From NCBI GenBank assembly GCA_031399025.1, contig JANNOJ010000099.1:1-43782 (forward strand): a stretch of DNA of 43,782 nt. The letters run 5' to 3'. Below the pieces are notes generated by a model, which worked only from the letters and a program-made list of their open reading frames with translations, did not search any database and was not told where the DNA came from. The DNA comes from CBDBZL01 sp031399025 (GTDB taxonomy: Bacteria; Pseudomonadota; Alphaproteobacteria; Sphingomonadales; Sphingomonadaceae). This document shows, piece after piece, positions 7,482-18,718 of this stretch. The number at the start of each line of letters is the position of its first letter. The first letter of the stretch is position 1. Both the position numbers and the translations under genes were made by a program.

Positions 7482-7600
7482 GGACAATCATGGCATGAAT
7501 GCGGCCGAACGAGGCACGAGCTTCCTTCCAGCGCCCCCGGCGCTTCCCGTCAGGTGACAATCGTGCTGACCGGCACGCCCCGGCCTGCTAGCACGCGCCC

Positions 7601-10474
<2,874 letters not shown>

Positions 10475-10479
10475 CCGCC

Positions 10480-11589
10480 ATGCAGCGCCGGATCGGCGAG
10501 CTGGGAGCCGGATTGCCGTCCTGGCTGGTGGACCTGGGCGGAGCCCTCCTTGCCGCGGCGGTGGCGATCACCCTGGCGCTCGTCATCCACCGCCTTCTGT
10601 TCGGCGGCATGGCGCGCGTGGCCCGCGCCAGCGGCAGCGAGGCCGACGACGCTATCGTGCGCGGCATCGCGCGGCCCACGCGCTGGGCGCTGGTGGGGCT
10701 CGGCCTGGTCCTGGCGGCGCGCGAAACCGCCGCGCTGGCGGAGACCTGGCAGCGCATCGCCGGCTTCGTCATGCCCGCGCTGGTGGGCTGGATCGCGCTC
10801 GCGATCCTGCGTGCGGTCGTCCAGGCGCTGGAGCGGCGGGCGGACATCACCGTAGCTGACAATCTGCTGGCCCGGCGGCGGCGCACGCGGCTCGCCATCT
10901 TCAGCCGCATCGCCACCTTCCTGATCATCTTCCTGACGGTGGGCCTGATGCTGCTGTCGATCCCCGGCGTGCGCGACGTGGGCGTCACGCTGATGGCCTC
11001 GGCGGGCCTCGCCGGGCTGGCGGTGGGCGCCGCCGCCCAGCCCGCGCTCAAATCGCTGATCGGTGGGCTGCAGCTGGCGCTCACCGAACCGATCCGCATC
11101 GACGACGTGGTCGTGATCGATGGCGAATGGGGTCGCATCGAAGACATCCGCACCACCTATGTGGTGGTCAGGATCTGGGACGAGCGGCGCCTGATCGTGC
11201 CCACCAGCCGGTTCCTCGAGGACACCTTCCAGAACTGGACCCGCCGCGGTTCCGAGATCATGGGCACGGTGTTCCTCTACCTCGACCCGTTCGCCGACGT
11301 GGAGCCGATCCGCGCGGAATTCGAGCGCTACACCCGGGCGCACGAATTGTGGGACGGGCGCGTGGTCGGGCTCCAGGTGACCGACGTCAAGCCCGACAGC
11401 ATGGAAGCGCGGCTGCTGATCAGCGCGGCCAATGCGAGCCGGGCCTTCGACCTGCGCTGCGCCATCCGCGAACACATGCTGGCCTGGCTGCGCGATACCA
11501 TGCCCGAAGCGATCGTCCGCCAGCGCGTCCAGCCTGCCGAAGGCCTCAGCGCCGACGAGGAGATAGCCGCGGCCGGGGCCGGCAGCTAG
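10480..11589 (+). CDS. MscS-family small-conductance mechanosensitive channel
   Basis: The 369-residue inner-membrane protein opens under membrane tension to release solutes after osmotic downshock. There are about four hydrophobic segments in the first 190 residues. Then comes the Gly/Ala-rich pore helix LAGLAVGAAAQPALKSLIGG, followed by EPIRIDDVVVIDGEWGRIEDI, the beta-domain signature, and IVPTSRFLEDTFQNWTR. The start is the ATG at 10,480, five bases after the polA stop; the frame is open upstream, but that part is a shadow of polA. Transcriptional coupling with polA is likely. The extra N-terminal helices place it among the larger MscS homologues rather than the minimal E. coli MscS. Confidence 0.92.
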   Translation: MQRRIGELGAGLPSWLVDLGGALLAAAVAITLALVIHRLLFGGMARVARASGSEADDAIVRGIARPTRWALVGLGLVLAARETAALAETWQRIAGFVMPALVGWIALAILRAVVQALERRADITVADNLLARRRRTRLAIFSRIATFLIIFLTVGLMLLSIPGVRDVGVTLMASAGLAGLAVGAAAQPALKSLIGGLQLALTEPIRIDDVVVIDGEWGRIEDIRTTYVVVRIWDERRLIVPTSRFLEDTFQNWTRRGSEIMGTVFLYLDPFADVEPIRAEFERYTRAHELWDGRVVGLQVTDVKPDSMEARLLISAANASRAFDLRCAIREHMLAWLRDTMPEAIVRQRVQPAEGLSADEEIAAAGAGS

Positions 11590-11628
11590 ATCTGCTTCCC
11601 GGCCCCGCGCGGCGCCCCGCAGGTTGGA

Positions 11629-11653
11629 CCGGCCAGCGCGCGGGCACGGCCGG
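11629..11653. terminator. Weak hairpin between convergent mscS-like and CDC48 genes
   Basis: CCGGCC (11629-11634) pairs with GGCCGG (11648-11653), just after both stop codons. There is no T-run on either side, so a terminator role is only suggested by position. Confidence 0.25.
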
Positions 11654-11654
11654 A

Positions 11655-13967
11655 TCAGCCGTGCTTGTTCTCGCGGGTCGATTCCACCATGCCCTCGCTG
11701 AGGAAGCCGATCGGACGGACCGCCGCGGCCCGGCGCTTGAGTTCGCCCTGCATCTGCTCGTACTCGCGCTCCATCTGCTCGGTCACCGTGGCGCGGCTGT
11801 CCTTGAGCGCGGCGGCGAAATCGGCGGCAGTCACTTCGCCGGGCCCCTCGACCCCGCCGCGGCGGATCGCCACCAATCCGGCCCGGCGGACCACGTCGCC
11901 AAGGTCCGCGCCGGTGTAACGGTCGGTCTTGCCGGCGATGACGGCGAGATCGACATCGCCCGCCAGCGGCATCCTGGCGGTGTGGATCTTCAGGATATGC
12001 TCGCGGCCAGTGCGATCGGGCGGGCCGACATAGACCAGCTCGTCGAACCGGCCGGGCCGCAGCAGCGCCGGATCGACCAGCGCGGGCCGGTTGGTGGCGC
12101 CGATGACCACTACCGAATTCAGCTCCTCCATGCCGTCCATCTCGGCCAGGATGGTGTTGACCACGCGGGCCGTCACCTGCGGCTCGCCGCCGCTGCCGCC
12201 GCGCGCGGGGACCAGGCTGTCGATCTCGTCGATGAATACCACGCAGGGCGCCACCTGGCGGGCGCGGGCGAACATGCGGCTGATCTGCTGCTCGCTCTCG
12301 CCGTACCATTTGGAAAGCAGATCCGAGCTCTTCATCGAGATGAAATTGGCCTCCGCCTCCTTGGCGACCGCCTTGGCCAGCAGCGTCTTGCCGGTGCCGG
12401 GCGGGCCGTAGAGCAGGAAGCCCTTGGCCGGGCGGATGCCGAGCCGGTCGAACGCCTGGGGGTTCCTGAGCGGCAGCTCCACCCCCTCGCGCAGCTTCTC
12501 GACCGCCTGGTCGAGACCGCCGATATCGGCCCAGCCGACGGTGGGCGCCTGCACCATCACCTCGCGCATGGCGCTGGGCTGCACCCGCTTCAGCGCCTCG
12601 CGGAAATCGTGCTTCTCGACCTGGAGTTCCTCCAGCACCTGGGGCGGGATCTCGCGCGCATCGAGATCGAGCTTGGGCATGATCCGGCGCACCGCCTCGA
12701 TCGCCGCCTCGCGGCTGAGCGCGGCGAGGTCGGCGCCGACGAAACCGTGGGTGCTGCGCGCCAGTTCGGTCAGGTCGACGCCTTCGCCCAGCGGCATGCC
12801 GCGGGTGTGGATGGCCAGGATCTCGCGCCGGCCGTGCTCGTCGGGCACGCCGATCACGATCTCGCGGTCGAACCGGCCCGGCCGGCGCAGCGCCTCGTCG
12901 ATCGCGTCGGGGCGGTTGGTGGCGGCGATCACCACCAGATTGGCGCGCGACTGCAGCCCGTCCATCAGCGTGAGCAGCTGCGCGACCAGGCGCTTTTCGG
13001 CCTCGCCGTGGACGTTCTGGCGCTTGGGGGCGATCGAATCGATCTCGTCGATGAACACGATCGCCGGCTGGGCGCGTTCGGCCTTCTCGAACACCTCGCG
13101 CAGCCGCTTCTCGCTCTCGCCATAGGCCGAGCCCATGATCTCGGGGCCGTTGATGGTGAAGAATTCCGCGTCGCTCTCGTTCGCCACCGCCTGCGCCAGG
13201 CGCGTCTTGCCGGTTCCCGGCGGGCCGTGCAGCAGCACCCCCTTGGGCGGATCGACCCCCAGCCGGGTGAACAGCTCGGGGTAGCGCAGCGGCAGTTCGA
13301 CCATTTCGCGCAGCTGGCGGATGGTCTCCTGCATGCCGCCGACATCGTCGTAATTGACCGTGCCGCGGCCGTCACGCGGCTCCTCGAAGCCGGCGCGGAG
13401 CTCGATTTCGGTGTCCTGGCCAATGTGGACGATGCCCTTGGGCGTGGTGGAGACCACCTGCAGACGGATCTCGGTCAACGCATAAGCGGGCGCGTTGAAC
13501 ATGCGGCGCACTTCGGGGGGCACGTTGGGCACCGGCTGCTGACCATGAGTGGCCACCAGGTCGCCCGCCGTCATCGGCTTCCTGAAGAACACGCGCTTCA
13601 ATGCCTCGGTCGGTCCCTGAAGGCGCATTTCGCGGCGCGCGGGAGCGAACACCACGCGCGTGGCCGGGCGGCTTTCGGCCCGGCGAATGATGACGTGCTC
13701 GCCCGAAGAGGTCTCAGCATTGGCGCGCTGCAGACCGTCGAGGCGGATCACCTGGAGCGCCTCGTCCTCCTCATAAGCCGGGATCGCCACCGCGGCGGTG
13801 ACGCGCTTGCCCTGGATCTCGACCGGGTCGCCTTCGGTGATGCCGAGCGCCTGGAACGCGCCGCGCGGCATACGGGCGATGCCGCGCCCGCTTTCCTCCT
13901 GGCGGGCGGCCGCAACCTGCAGCCGCACCGTGCTCTCGTTCACCTTCGCCACTGCCGCGTCCGCCAT
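11655..13967 (-). CDS. CDC48/p97 (VAT)-type double AAA+ ATPase
   Basis: The 770-residue protein has the full layout of archaeal VAT and eukaryotic p97: an N-terminal double-psi barrel and CDC48_2-like region (about 5-195), then two AAA+ modules. D1 has Walker A GPPGTGKT at 248-255 and Walker B VFIDE at 304-308; D2 has Walker A at 521-528 and Walker B VFIDE at 577-581. RPGRFD segments supply the arginine-finger region in both. The D2 pore loop KWYG (553-556) keeps the aromatic residue needed to pull substrate. Family members unfold proteins for degradation or disassembly. No partner protease or adaptor is adjacent. It is transcribed alone, towards mscS. Confidence 0.93.
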   Translation of the reverse strand: MADAAVAKVNESTVRLQVAAARQEESGRGIARMPRGAFQALGITEGDPVEIQGKRVTAAVAIPAYEEDEALQVIRLDGLQRANAETSSGEHVIIRRAESRPATRVVFAPARREMRLQGPTEALKRVFFRKPMTAGDLVATHGQQPVPNVPPEVRRMFNAPAYALTEIRLQVVSTTPKGIVHIGQDTEIELRAGFEEPRDGRGTVNYDDVGGMQETIRQLREMVELPLRYPELFTRLGVDPPKGVLLHGPPGTGKTRLAQAVANESDAEFFTINGPEIMGSAYGESEKRLREVFEKAERAQPAIVFIDEIDSIAPKRQNVHGEAEKRLVAQLLTLMDGLQSRANLVVIAATNRPDAIDEALRRPGRFDREIVIGVPDEHGRREILAIHTRGMPLGEGVDLTELARSTHGFVGADLAALSREAAIEAVRRIMPKLDLDAREIPPQVLEELQVEKHDFREALKRVQPSAMREVMVQAPTVGWADIGGLDQAVEKLREGVELPLRNPQAFDRLGIRPAKGFLLYGPPGTGKTLLAKAVAKEAEANFISMKSSDLLSKWYGESEQQISRMFARARQVAPCVVFIDEIDSLVPARGGSGGEPQVTARVVNTILAEMDGMEELNSVVVIGATNRPALVDPALLRPGRFDELVYVGPPDRTGREHILKIHTARMPLAGDVDLAVIAGKTDRYTGADLGDVVRRAGLVAIRRGGVEGPGEVTAADFAAALKDSRATVTEQMEREYEQMQGELKRRAAAVRPIGFLSEGMVESTRENKHG

Positions 13968-14074
13968 CGCCCATCCGCTCTTGCCGTACCTGTAACGCGC
14001 CAGAGCTAAGATCGCCCTAATGCGATTGCAAATTGGTCGGGGACCCGCGGTTGGGTGGCGGCCGATCGGGGGGC

Positions 14075-14107
14075 AAAGAAAAAGGCCCGACCGTTGCCGG
14101 CCGGGCC
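14075..14107 (-). terminator. Rho-independent terminator on the minus strand
   Basis: GGCCCGACCG (14084-14093) and CGGCCGGGCC (14098-14107) flank the loop TTGC. The only plus-strand mismatch (A/C) is a G-U pair in minus-strand RNA, giving a 10-bp stem followed by UUUUUCUUU. Orientation is therefore clear, but no gene on that strand feeds it. Confidence 0.8.
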
Positions 14108-14170
14108 ATTAAAGTTTGGGAGAGGATGCCTGAAAGGCCCTTCGCATATGCGGAATCAAACCAATGTTCA
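14076..14170 (-). ncRNA. Candidate small RNA, 3' end defined, 5' end unknown
   Basis: A strong minus-strand terminator (14075-14107) has no minus-strand protein gene upstream of it for over 2 kb, which implies a short independent transcript. Just before the hairpin the minus-strand RNA would read CATCCTCTCCCAAAC, a pyrimidine-rich stretch able to pair with Shine-Dalgarno sequences, as in several alphaproteobacterial sRNAs. A palindromic CGCATATGCG lies 30-40 bp further upstream. No matching promoter was found, so the right-hand boundary is a guess. Confidence 0.3.
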
Positions 14171-14399
14171 CAAGTGCAAAATCTGCAACCCCACATGCGC
14201 AAAGTGCAACTAAATCACATAACCTTGGAATTGCGCAATATTGTGTCGTAAACAGACGGCTAAAGGCCTGACCGAAGTGTCAATAGCGGTGGCGATTTCC
14301 AGGGCTCGCTCGCGCGCGAACAATGCCCGTTGCGCAGGTCGAGCCGATTTGCCAAGCGATATCGGTCATCGGCTCGCCGCGGCAGGACCACGTTGCGTT

Positions 14400-15119
14400 A
14401 TGCAAAAACTTTACCCCGATGCCGCCACCGCGCTCCAGGGCTGCCTGGCGGACGGCATGTTGATCGCTGCCGGCGGCTTTGGTCTGTGCGGCCTGCCCGA
14501 GCGCCTGCTCGACGCCGTGCGCGAAAGCGGGGTGAAGGATCTCACCTTCGTTTCGAACAATGCCGGCGTCGATAACGAGGGCATTGGCAAGCTGCTGCGC
14601 ACCCGGCAGGTGCGCAAGATGATCTCCTCCTACGTGGGCGAGAACAAGGAATTCGAGCGGCAGTACCTGGCCGGCGAGCTGGAAGTCGAGTTCTGCCCCC
14701 AGGGCACGCTCGCCGAGCGGATGCGCGCCGGCGGCGCGGGCATCCCCGGCTTCTACACGAAGACCGGCGTGGGCACGCTGGTAGCACAGGGCAAGGAAGT
14801 GAAGACTTTCGACGGCCCCACTGGCCCGCAGGACTACATCCTGGAGCACGGCATCGTCGCCGACCTCGCCATCGTCAAGGCGTGGCGGGCCGACGAGACC
14901 GGCAACCTCATGTTCCGCAAGACCGCTCGCAACTTCAACCTGCCCGCTGCGACCTGCGGCCGGATCTGCGTGGTCGAGGTGGAGGAGGTGGTGCCTGCCG
15001 GCGCGCTCGATCCCGACGGGATCCACCTGCCCGGCGTCTATGTGCAGCGGATGATCGTGGGTGCGCCCTACGACAAGAAGATCGAGTTCACGACCACCCG
15101 CGAGCGCGAGGCCGCCTAG
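14400..15119 (+). CDS. scoA: 3-oxoacid CoA-transferase (SCOT), subunit A
   Basis: The 239-residue subunit of succinyl-CoA:3-ketoacid CoA-transferase moves CoA from succinyl-CoA to acetoacetate for ketone-body and short-chain acid use. The CoA-binding glycine loop GGFGLCGLPE lies at 25-34, and NNAGVDNEGIG and GTGVGTLVA-type segments follow, as usual for subunit A (about 230 residues). I start at the ATG at 14,400; the open frame upstream has no family similarity. The partner scoB follows, but 324 bp away rather than adjacent, which is unusual because the two subunits are made in equal amounts. The region in front contains TTGCAA-type repeats that may regulate it. Confidence 0.93.
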   Translation: MQKLYPDAATALQGCLADGMLIAAGGFGLCGLPERLLDAVRESGVKDLTFVSNNAGVDNEGIGKLLRTRQVRKMISSYVGENKEFERQYLAGELEVEFCPQGTLAERMRAGGAGIPGFYTKTGVGTLVAQGKEVKTFDGPTGPQDYILEHGIVADLAIVKAWRADETGNLMFRKTARNFNLPAATCGRICVVEVEEVVPAGALDPDGIHLPGVYVQRMIVGAPYDKKIEFTTTREREAA

Positions 15120-15443
15120 GGCAGGTCATGCGACGAGGAACAAGCGCACGGCATTGATCCCCGGCGAGGTCCGAGCCGTTCCTTCGCAACTGTGCGCCTC
15201 GGGCCTCGATCCCACCCGCCAGGACCCGCTGTTCACATACGGATTGCGGGCGAAACCAAGCCGGACCGCCACCGCGGCCTGGGGGAAACGCATTGCGTGC
15301 TTGCCATTTGCGCCGACCGACGCAAGGATTTTGCCGACCTTTACTTGCATCTGCGCGATCCCGATGCCGCCTGGAACTCAAGGCCACGCCGGACACCGGC
15401 TGGTTCCCGATCCCCCACCCGCTCGATTGAGGGAGCACCGACA
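15120..15443 (+). other. Unusual gap between scoA and scoB
   Basis: The 324 bp separate two genes that normally touch. The left half shows nothing recognisable. The right half holds a possible frameshifted small gene (separate entry). A clear GGGAG ribosome-binding site for scoB begins at 15,430. No transposon ends, tRNA or promoter were seen. Confidence 0.5.
15240..15430 (+). pseudogene. Possible frameshifted small gene or remnant
   Basis: One frame reads GETHCVLAICADRRKDFADL and continues YLHLRDPDAAW up to about 15,374. The next frame then reads ELKATPDTGWFPIPHPLD and stops at 15,428-15,430, directly at the scoB ribosome-binding site. Both pieces look like protein, lacking the Arg/Pro/Ala runs of shadow frames, and join naturally with a one-base shift near 15,372. 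No start with a good site is evident, and I do not recognise the family. It could be a sequencing error, a dead gene or chance. Confidence 0.25.
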
Positions 15444-16094
15444 ATGCCCCAGGATACCAAAGGCTGGACCCGCGACCAGATGGCCGCCCGCGCCGCCGCC
15501 GAGCTGCAGGACGGCTTCTACGTCAACCTGGGCATCGGCATCCCCACGCTGGTGGCCAATCACATTCCCGCCGGCATGCAGGTGACGCTGCAGAGCGAGA
15601 ACGGGATGCTGGGGATCGGCCCCTTCCCCTACCCCGACGAGGTGGACGCCGACCTTATCAACGCCGGCAAGCAGACCATCAGCGAGCTGGCGCACACGGC
15701 CTATTTCGACAGCGCGGCCAGCTTCGCCATGATCCGCGGCGGCCACATCGACCTCACCGTGCTGGGGGCGATGGAGGTCTCCGAAGGGGGCGACATCGCC
15801 AACTGGATGATCCCGGGCAAGATGGTCAAGGGCATGGGCGGGGCGATGGACCTGGTGGCGGGCGTCAAGAGGATCATCGTGGTGATGGAGCACGTCGCCA
15901 AGGACGGGGCGCCCAAGTTCATTCCCGCCTGCACCCTGCCGCTCACCGGCACCAACGTGGTCGATATGATCGTCACCGACCTGGCGGTGTTTCAGCGTCC
16001 CGACCACGCCAGCCCCTTCACCCTCGTCGAGCTGGCGCCGGGCGTCACGCCACAGGAGGTCGCAGCCAAGACCACCGCGCATTTTCTGAGCTGA
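15444..16094 (+). CDS. scoB: 3-oxoacid CoA-transferase (SCOT), subunit B
   Basis: The 216-residue catalytic subunit matches the usual length. It carries the active-site glutamate in S51-E52-N-G54, which forms the glutamyl-CoA intermediate, after YVNLGIGIPTLVANHI. GGHIDLTVLGAMEVSEGGDIANW and VDMIVTDLAVF are further family landmarks. It starts at the ATG at 15,444 with GGGAG nine bases upstream; the frame is open further left, but that portion is not SCOT-like. It works as a heterotetramer with ScoA and supplies acetoacetyl-CoA, which thiolase then splits to acetyl-CoA for the TCA cycle. Confidence 0.95.
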   Translation: MPQDTKGWTRDQMAARAAAELQDGFYVNLGIGIPTLVANHIPAGMQVTLQSENGMLGIGPFPYPDEVDADLINAGKQTISELAHTAYFDSAASFAMIRGGHIDLTVLGAMEVSEGGDIANWMIPGKMVKGMGGAMDLVAGVKRIIVVMEHVAKDGAPKFIPACTLPLTGTNVVDMIVTDLAVFQRPDHASPFTLVELAPGVTPQEVAAKTTAHFLS

Positions 16095-16619
16095 CCGCCT
16101 CCCGCTCGAGACTCCCAGCGCCCGCTGAGACCACCGGCCGCCTTGCGCTGGGCTGATGGAGGTCCCGCCTGCGCTGCGACCGACGCTATTCTCGCCCGCA
16201 CTTTGGTCTCCCAAAAACAGCCCGAGCTATGCTCGCTCCCGACGGTTACGGGAGAGGCCAATTGACCATTGCCACCCGCCGCGATTGCGGATGGACGGCG
16301 CTCATCATCCGCCCCGCCTTAGGCGCGCTGCTGTGGTCGGCCGCCACCGCGCCGTGCCGATCATCAGACTAGGGCTTGCCATCGCTGCCGGCCTCCGGTC
16401 CCAGCCAGAAGCTTGCATCACCACTCAGCCCAAAAGGGTATGCTCGTTCGATTCAATCGATGCAGGACAGATTCCCGGCCTGGCACTGCGGCGAGCGCGG
16501 CGATCATCCGTTCGGCTCGCGGGGGGCAGAGACGTACCCGAGCGGCGTCTCGCCGCGCCCCCTTGCCGGCACCGCCATCGAGCCCGCGCGAGCAGTCCAG
16601 CCCCACCCGGGCCAAGCTA
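16095..16619. other. 525-bp intergenic region between convergent scoB and thrS
   Basis: I see no supported gene here; the long open plus-strand frames lack any protein-like character. It holds two hairpins, one after scoB (separate entry) and GCGGCG-TCT-CGCCGC at 16542-16556 downstream of thrS. Confidence 0.5.
16114..16152 (+). terminator. Hairpin downstream of scoB
   Basis: CCCAGCGC (16114-16121) pairs perfectly with GCGCTGGG (16145-16152) across a 23-base loop, 20 bp after the scoB stop. There is no T-tract, so termination strength is uncertain. Confidence 0.35.
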
Positions 16620-18623
16620 CTATTCGCGCACCAGGTCGGGCGGCGTCGCCGCTTGTGCCAGCAGCGCGACGGCCTCGGCGACCGGCAGGACCTGCTGCGC
16701 CTGCTCGCCCAGCGTCCGCAGGGCGACCGTCCCCTCCTGTGCCTCGCGCTTGCCGACCACCAGCATGTACGGCACCTTGGCCAGGGAGTGATCGCGCACC
16801 TTGTAGTTGATCTTTTCGTTGCGGACGTCGCTTTCGACCCGCAGGCCCGCCGCCCGCAGCCGGACGAGCACGTCGGCGGCATAGCCGTCCGCATCCGACA
16901 CGACCGTCGCCACCACCGCCTGCAGCGGCGCCAGCCACACCGGCAGGCGGCCGGCGCAATGCTCGATCAGGATGCCGATGAAGCGCTCGTAGCTGCCGAA
17001 GATCGCGCGGTGGAGCATGACCGGGCGGTGCCGCGCTCCGTCCTCGCCCACGTAGCTGGCATCGAGCCGTTCGGGCAGCACGCGGTCGGACTGGATGGTG
17101 CCCACCTGCCAGGTGCGGCCGATCGCGTCGGTCAGGTGCCATTCGAGCTTGGGGGCGTAGAAGGCGCCTTCGCCGGGCAGTTCCTCGAACTCCATGCCGA
17201 TTGCCTGGAGCGCCGCGCGCAGCTCGCCTTCGGCCTGGTCCCACTCGGCGTCCGAGCCGAACCGCTGCTCGGGGCGGAGCGCCAGCTTGATCGCGTAGCT
17301 GAAGCCGAAATCATGGTACACCGCATCGGCCAGGCGGCAGAAGGCCTGCACCTCCTCCACCACCTGGCGGTCGGTGCAGAAGATGTGCGCATCGTCCTGG
17401 GTGAACTGGCGCACGCGCATGAGGCCATGGAGCGCGCCGTGGGGCTCGTTGCGGTGGCAGCAGCCCATCTCGCCCAGCCGCACCGGCAGGTCGCGATACG
17501 AGGTGATGCCCTGCTTGAACACCAGCACATGCGCCGGGCAGTTCATGGGCTTGAGCGCCATCCACCGCGCCTCCGCCGAGACCAGCGCGCCCTCATCGGT
17601 GGAATTGGGAACCTCGTCGGGGATGACGAACATGTTCTCGCGGTACTTGCCCCAGTGGCCCGACTGCTCCCACTGGCGCGCGTCCATCACCTGCGGGGTC
17701 TTGATCTCCTGGTAGCCGGCCGCGTCCATCCGCCGGCGCATGTAGGCCTCCAGCGCGCGCCAGATGACGAAGCCCTTTGGGTGCCAGAAGACGCTGCCAT
17801 GCGCCTCTTCCTGGAGGTGGAACAGGTCCATCTCGCGCCCCAGCTTGCGATGGTCGCGCTTGGCGGCTTCCTCCAGCTGGGTGAGGTGCGCATCGAGCTG
17901 CTTGCCGTTCAGCCAGCCGGTGCCGTAGATGCGCGAGAGCATCGCGTTGTTCTGGTCGCCGCGCCAGTATGCGCCCGAGACGCGGGTGAGTTTGAAAGCG
18001 GCCGGATCGAGCTTGCCGGTGGAGGCGAGGTGCGGCCCGCGGCACATGTCGAGCCAGGAATCCTCGCTGCCCTCGTGGCCCGAGCGGTAGACGCTCAGCT
18101 CCTCGCCATCGGGGAGCGCGGCGGCCCACTCGGCCTTGAAGTTTTCGCCATGATCGCGGAACCATTCGACCAGCGCGTCGCGCTCCCACACCTCGCGCAC
18201 CAGTGGCTTGTCGGCGGCGATGAGGGCGCGCATTTTCTCCTCGATGGCGGGCAGATCGTCCTCGGTGAACGGCCCGCGCGCGGGCGAGGGGGCGAAATCG
18301 TAGTAGAAGCCATCGTCGGTGGCGGGGCCGAAGGTGATCTGCGTATCGGGCCACAGCGCCTGCACGGCTTCGGCCAGCACATGCGCGTAATCGTGCCGCA
18401 CCAGATCGAGCGCATCCGCCTCGTCGCGGGCGGTGACGAGGGCCAGGGTGGCATCGCGTTCCAATGGCCGGGTGAGATCGCGCAGCTCGCCGTCCACCCG
18501 CGCCGCCAGCGCGGCCTTGGCGAGGCCGGGGCCGATCGCGGCGGCGACGTCCGCGGGCGTGGCGCCGGCAGGCATCTCGCGCACCGAGCCATCGGGCAGG
18601 CTGATCCTGATCATCGCGCTCAT
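16620..18623 (-). CDS. thrS: Threonyl-tRNA synthetase
   Basis: The 667-residue enzyme charges tRNA-Thr. An N-terminal TGS domain (about 1-65, ISLPDGSVREMP) is followed by the editing domain that removes mis-attached serine, with H77-x3-H81 and C194-R-G-P-H198. The class II catalytic core has the zinc ligand C362 in NCPAH and motif 2 HRNEPHGALHGLMRVRQF. The anticodon-binding domain closes the protein (ending PPDLVRE). Four in-frame ATGs lie within 40 bases. I prefer 18,623 (MSAMIRISLPDG), with GGA about 8 bases upstream; 18,614 and 18,653 are alternatives. It is monocistronic and convergent with scoB. Confidence 0.97.
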   Translation of the reverse strand: MSAMIRISLPDGSVREMPAGATPADVAAAIGPGLAKAALAARVDGELRDLTRPLERDATLALVTARDEADALDLVRHDYAHVLAEAVQALWPDTQITFGPATDDGFYYDFAPSPARGPFTEDDLPAIEEKMRALIAADKPLVREVWERDALVEWFRDHGENFKAEWAAALPDGEELSVYRSGHEGSEDSWLDMCRGPHLASTGKLDPAAFKLTRVSGAYWRGDQNNAMLSRIYGTGWLNGKQLDAHLTQLEEAAKRDHRKLGREMDLFHLQEEAHGSVFWHPKGFVIWRALEAYMRRRMDAAGYQEIKTPQVMDARQWEQSGHWGKYRENMFVIPDEVPNSTDEGALVSAEARWMALKPMNCPAHVLVFKQGITSYRDLPVRLGEMGCCHRNEPHGALHGLMRVRQFTQDDAHIFCTDRQVVEEVQAFCRLADAVYHDFGFSYAIKLALRPEQRFGSDAEWDQAEGELRAALQAIGMEFEELPGEGAFYAPKLEWHLTDAIGRTWQVGTIQSDRVLPERLDASYVGEDGARHRPVMLHRAIFGSYERFIGILIEHCAGRLPVWLAPLQAVVATVVSDADGYAADVLVRLRAAGLRVESDVRNEKINYKVRDHSLAKVPYMLVVGKREAQEGTVALRTLGEQAQQVLPVAEAVALLAQAATPPDLVRE

Positions 18624-18718
18624 CGTTCGATCCATCTGTTGGGCTGGGGCCATGGCACAGGCGCCCGCGCGCCGGAAGGCGTCTCGCTGCTCCTGCCGGC
18701 ATCGTTAGCACACGCCCC

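Larger units (their letters stand above)
13968..14399. other. AT-richer intergenic region between CDC48 and scoA with clustered TTGC/GCAA motifs
   Basis: This divergent region is lower in GC than its surroundings. It holds repeated TGCAA/TTGCA words: TTGCAA 14026-14031, AAGTGCAA 14172-14179, TGCAA 14184-14188, AAGTGCAA 14202-14209 (30 bp after the first copy), and the palindrome ATTGCGCAAT near 14230-14239. Such TTGCAA-type sites resemble those described for ScfR/PccR/RamB regulators of short-chain acyl-CoA metabolism, which would suit scoA, but the match is only suggestive. No confident promoter was found for either gene. Confidence 0.4.

Noticed and set aside
11127..14009. A 960-codon plus-strand frame opposite the CDC48 ATPase
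   Set aside because: Same GC artefact; it also runs across the mscS gene end and has no recognisable protein character.
14017..14202. A 61-codon minus-strand frame (begins MRMWGCRFCTCEH)
   Set aside because: It would have to read straight through the strong minus-strand terminator at 14,075-14,107 and has no ribosome-binding site.
14278..14283. Perfect TTGACA on the minus strand as the sRNA promoter -35
   Set aside because: No acceptable -10 exists at 15-19 bp spacing, so I did not call a promoter.
16156..16810. Open plus-strand frames in the scoB-thrS gap
   Set aside because: No ribosome-binding site, Arg/Pro-rich random-looking translation, and overlap with the 3' end of thrS.
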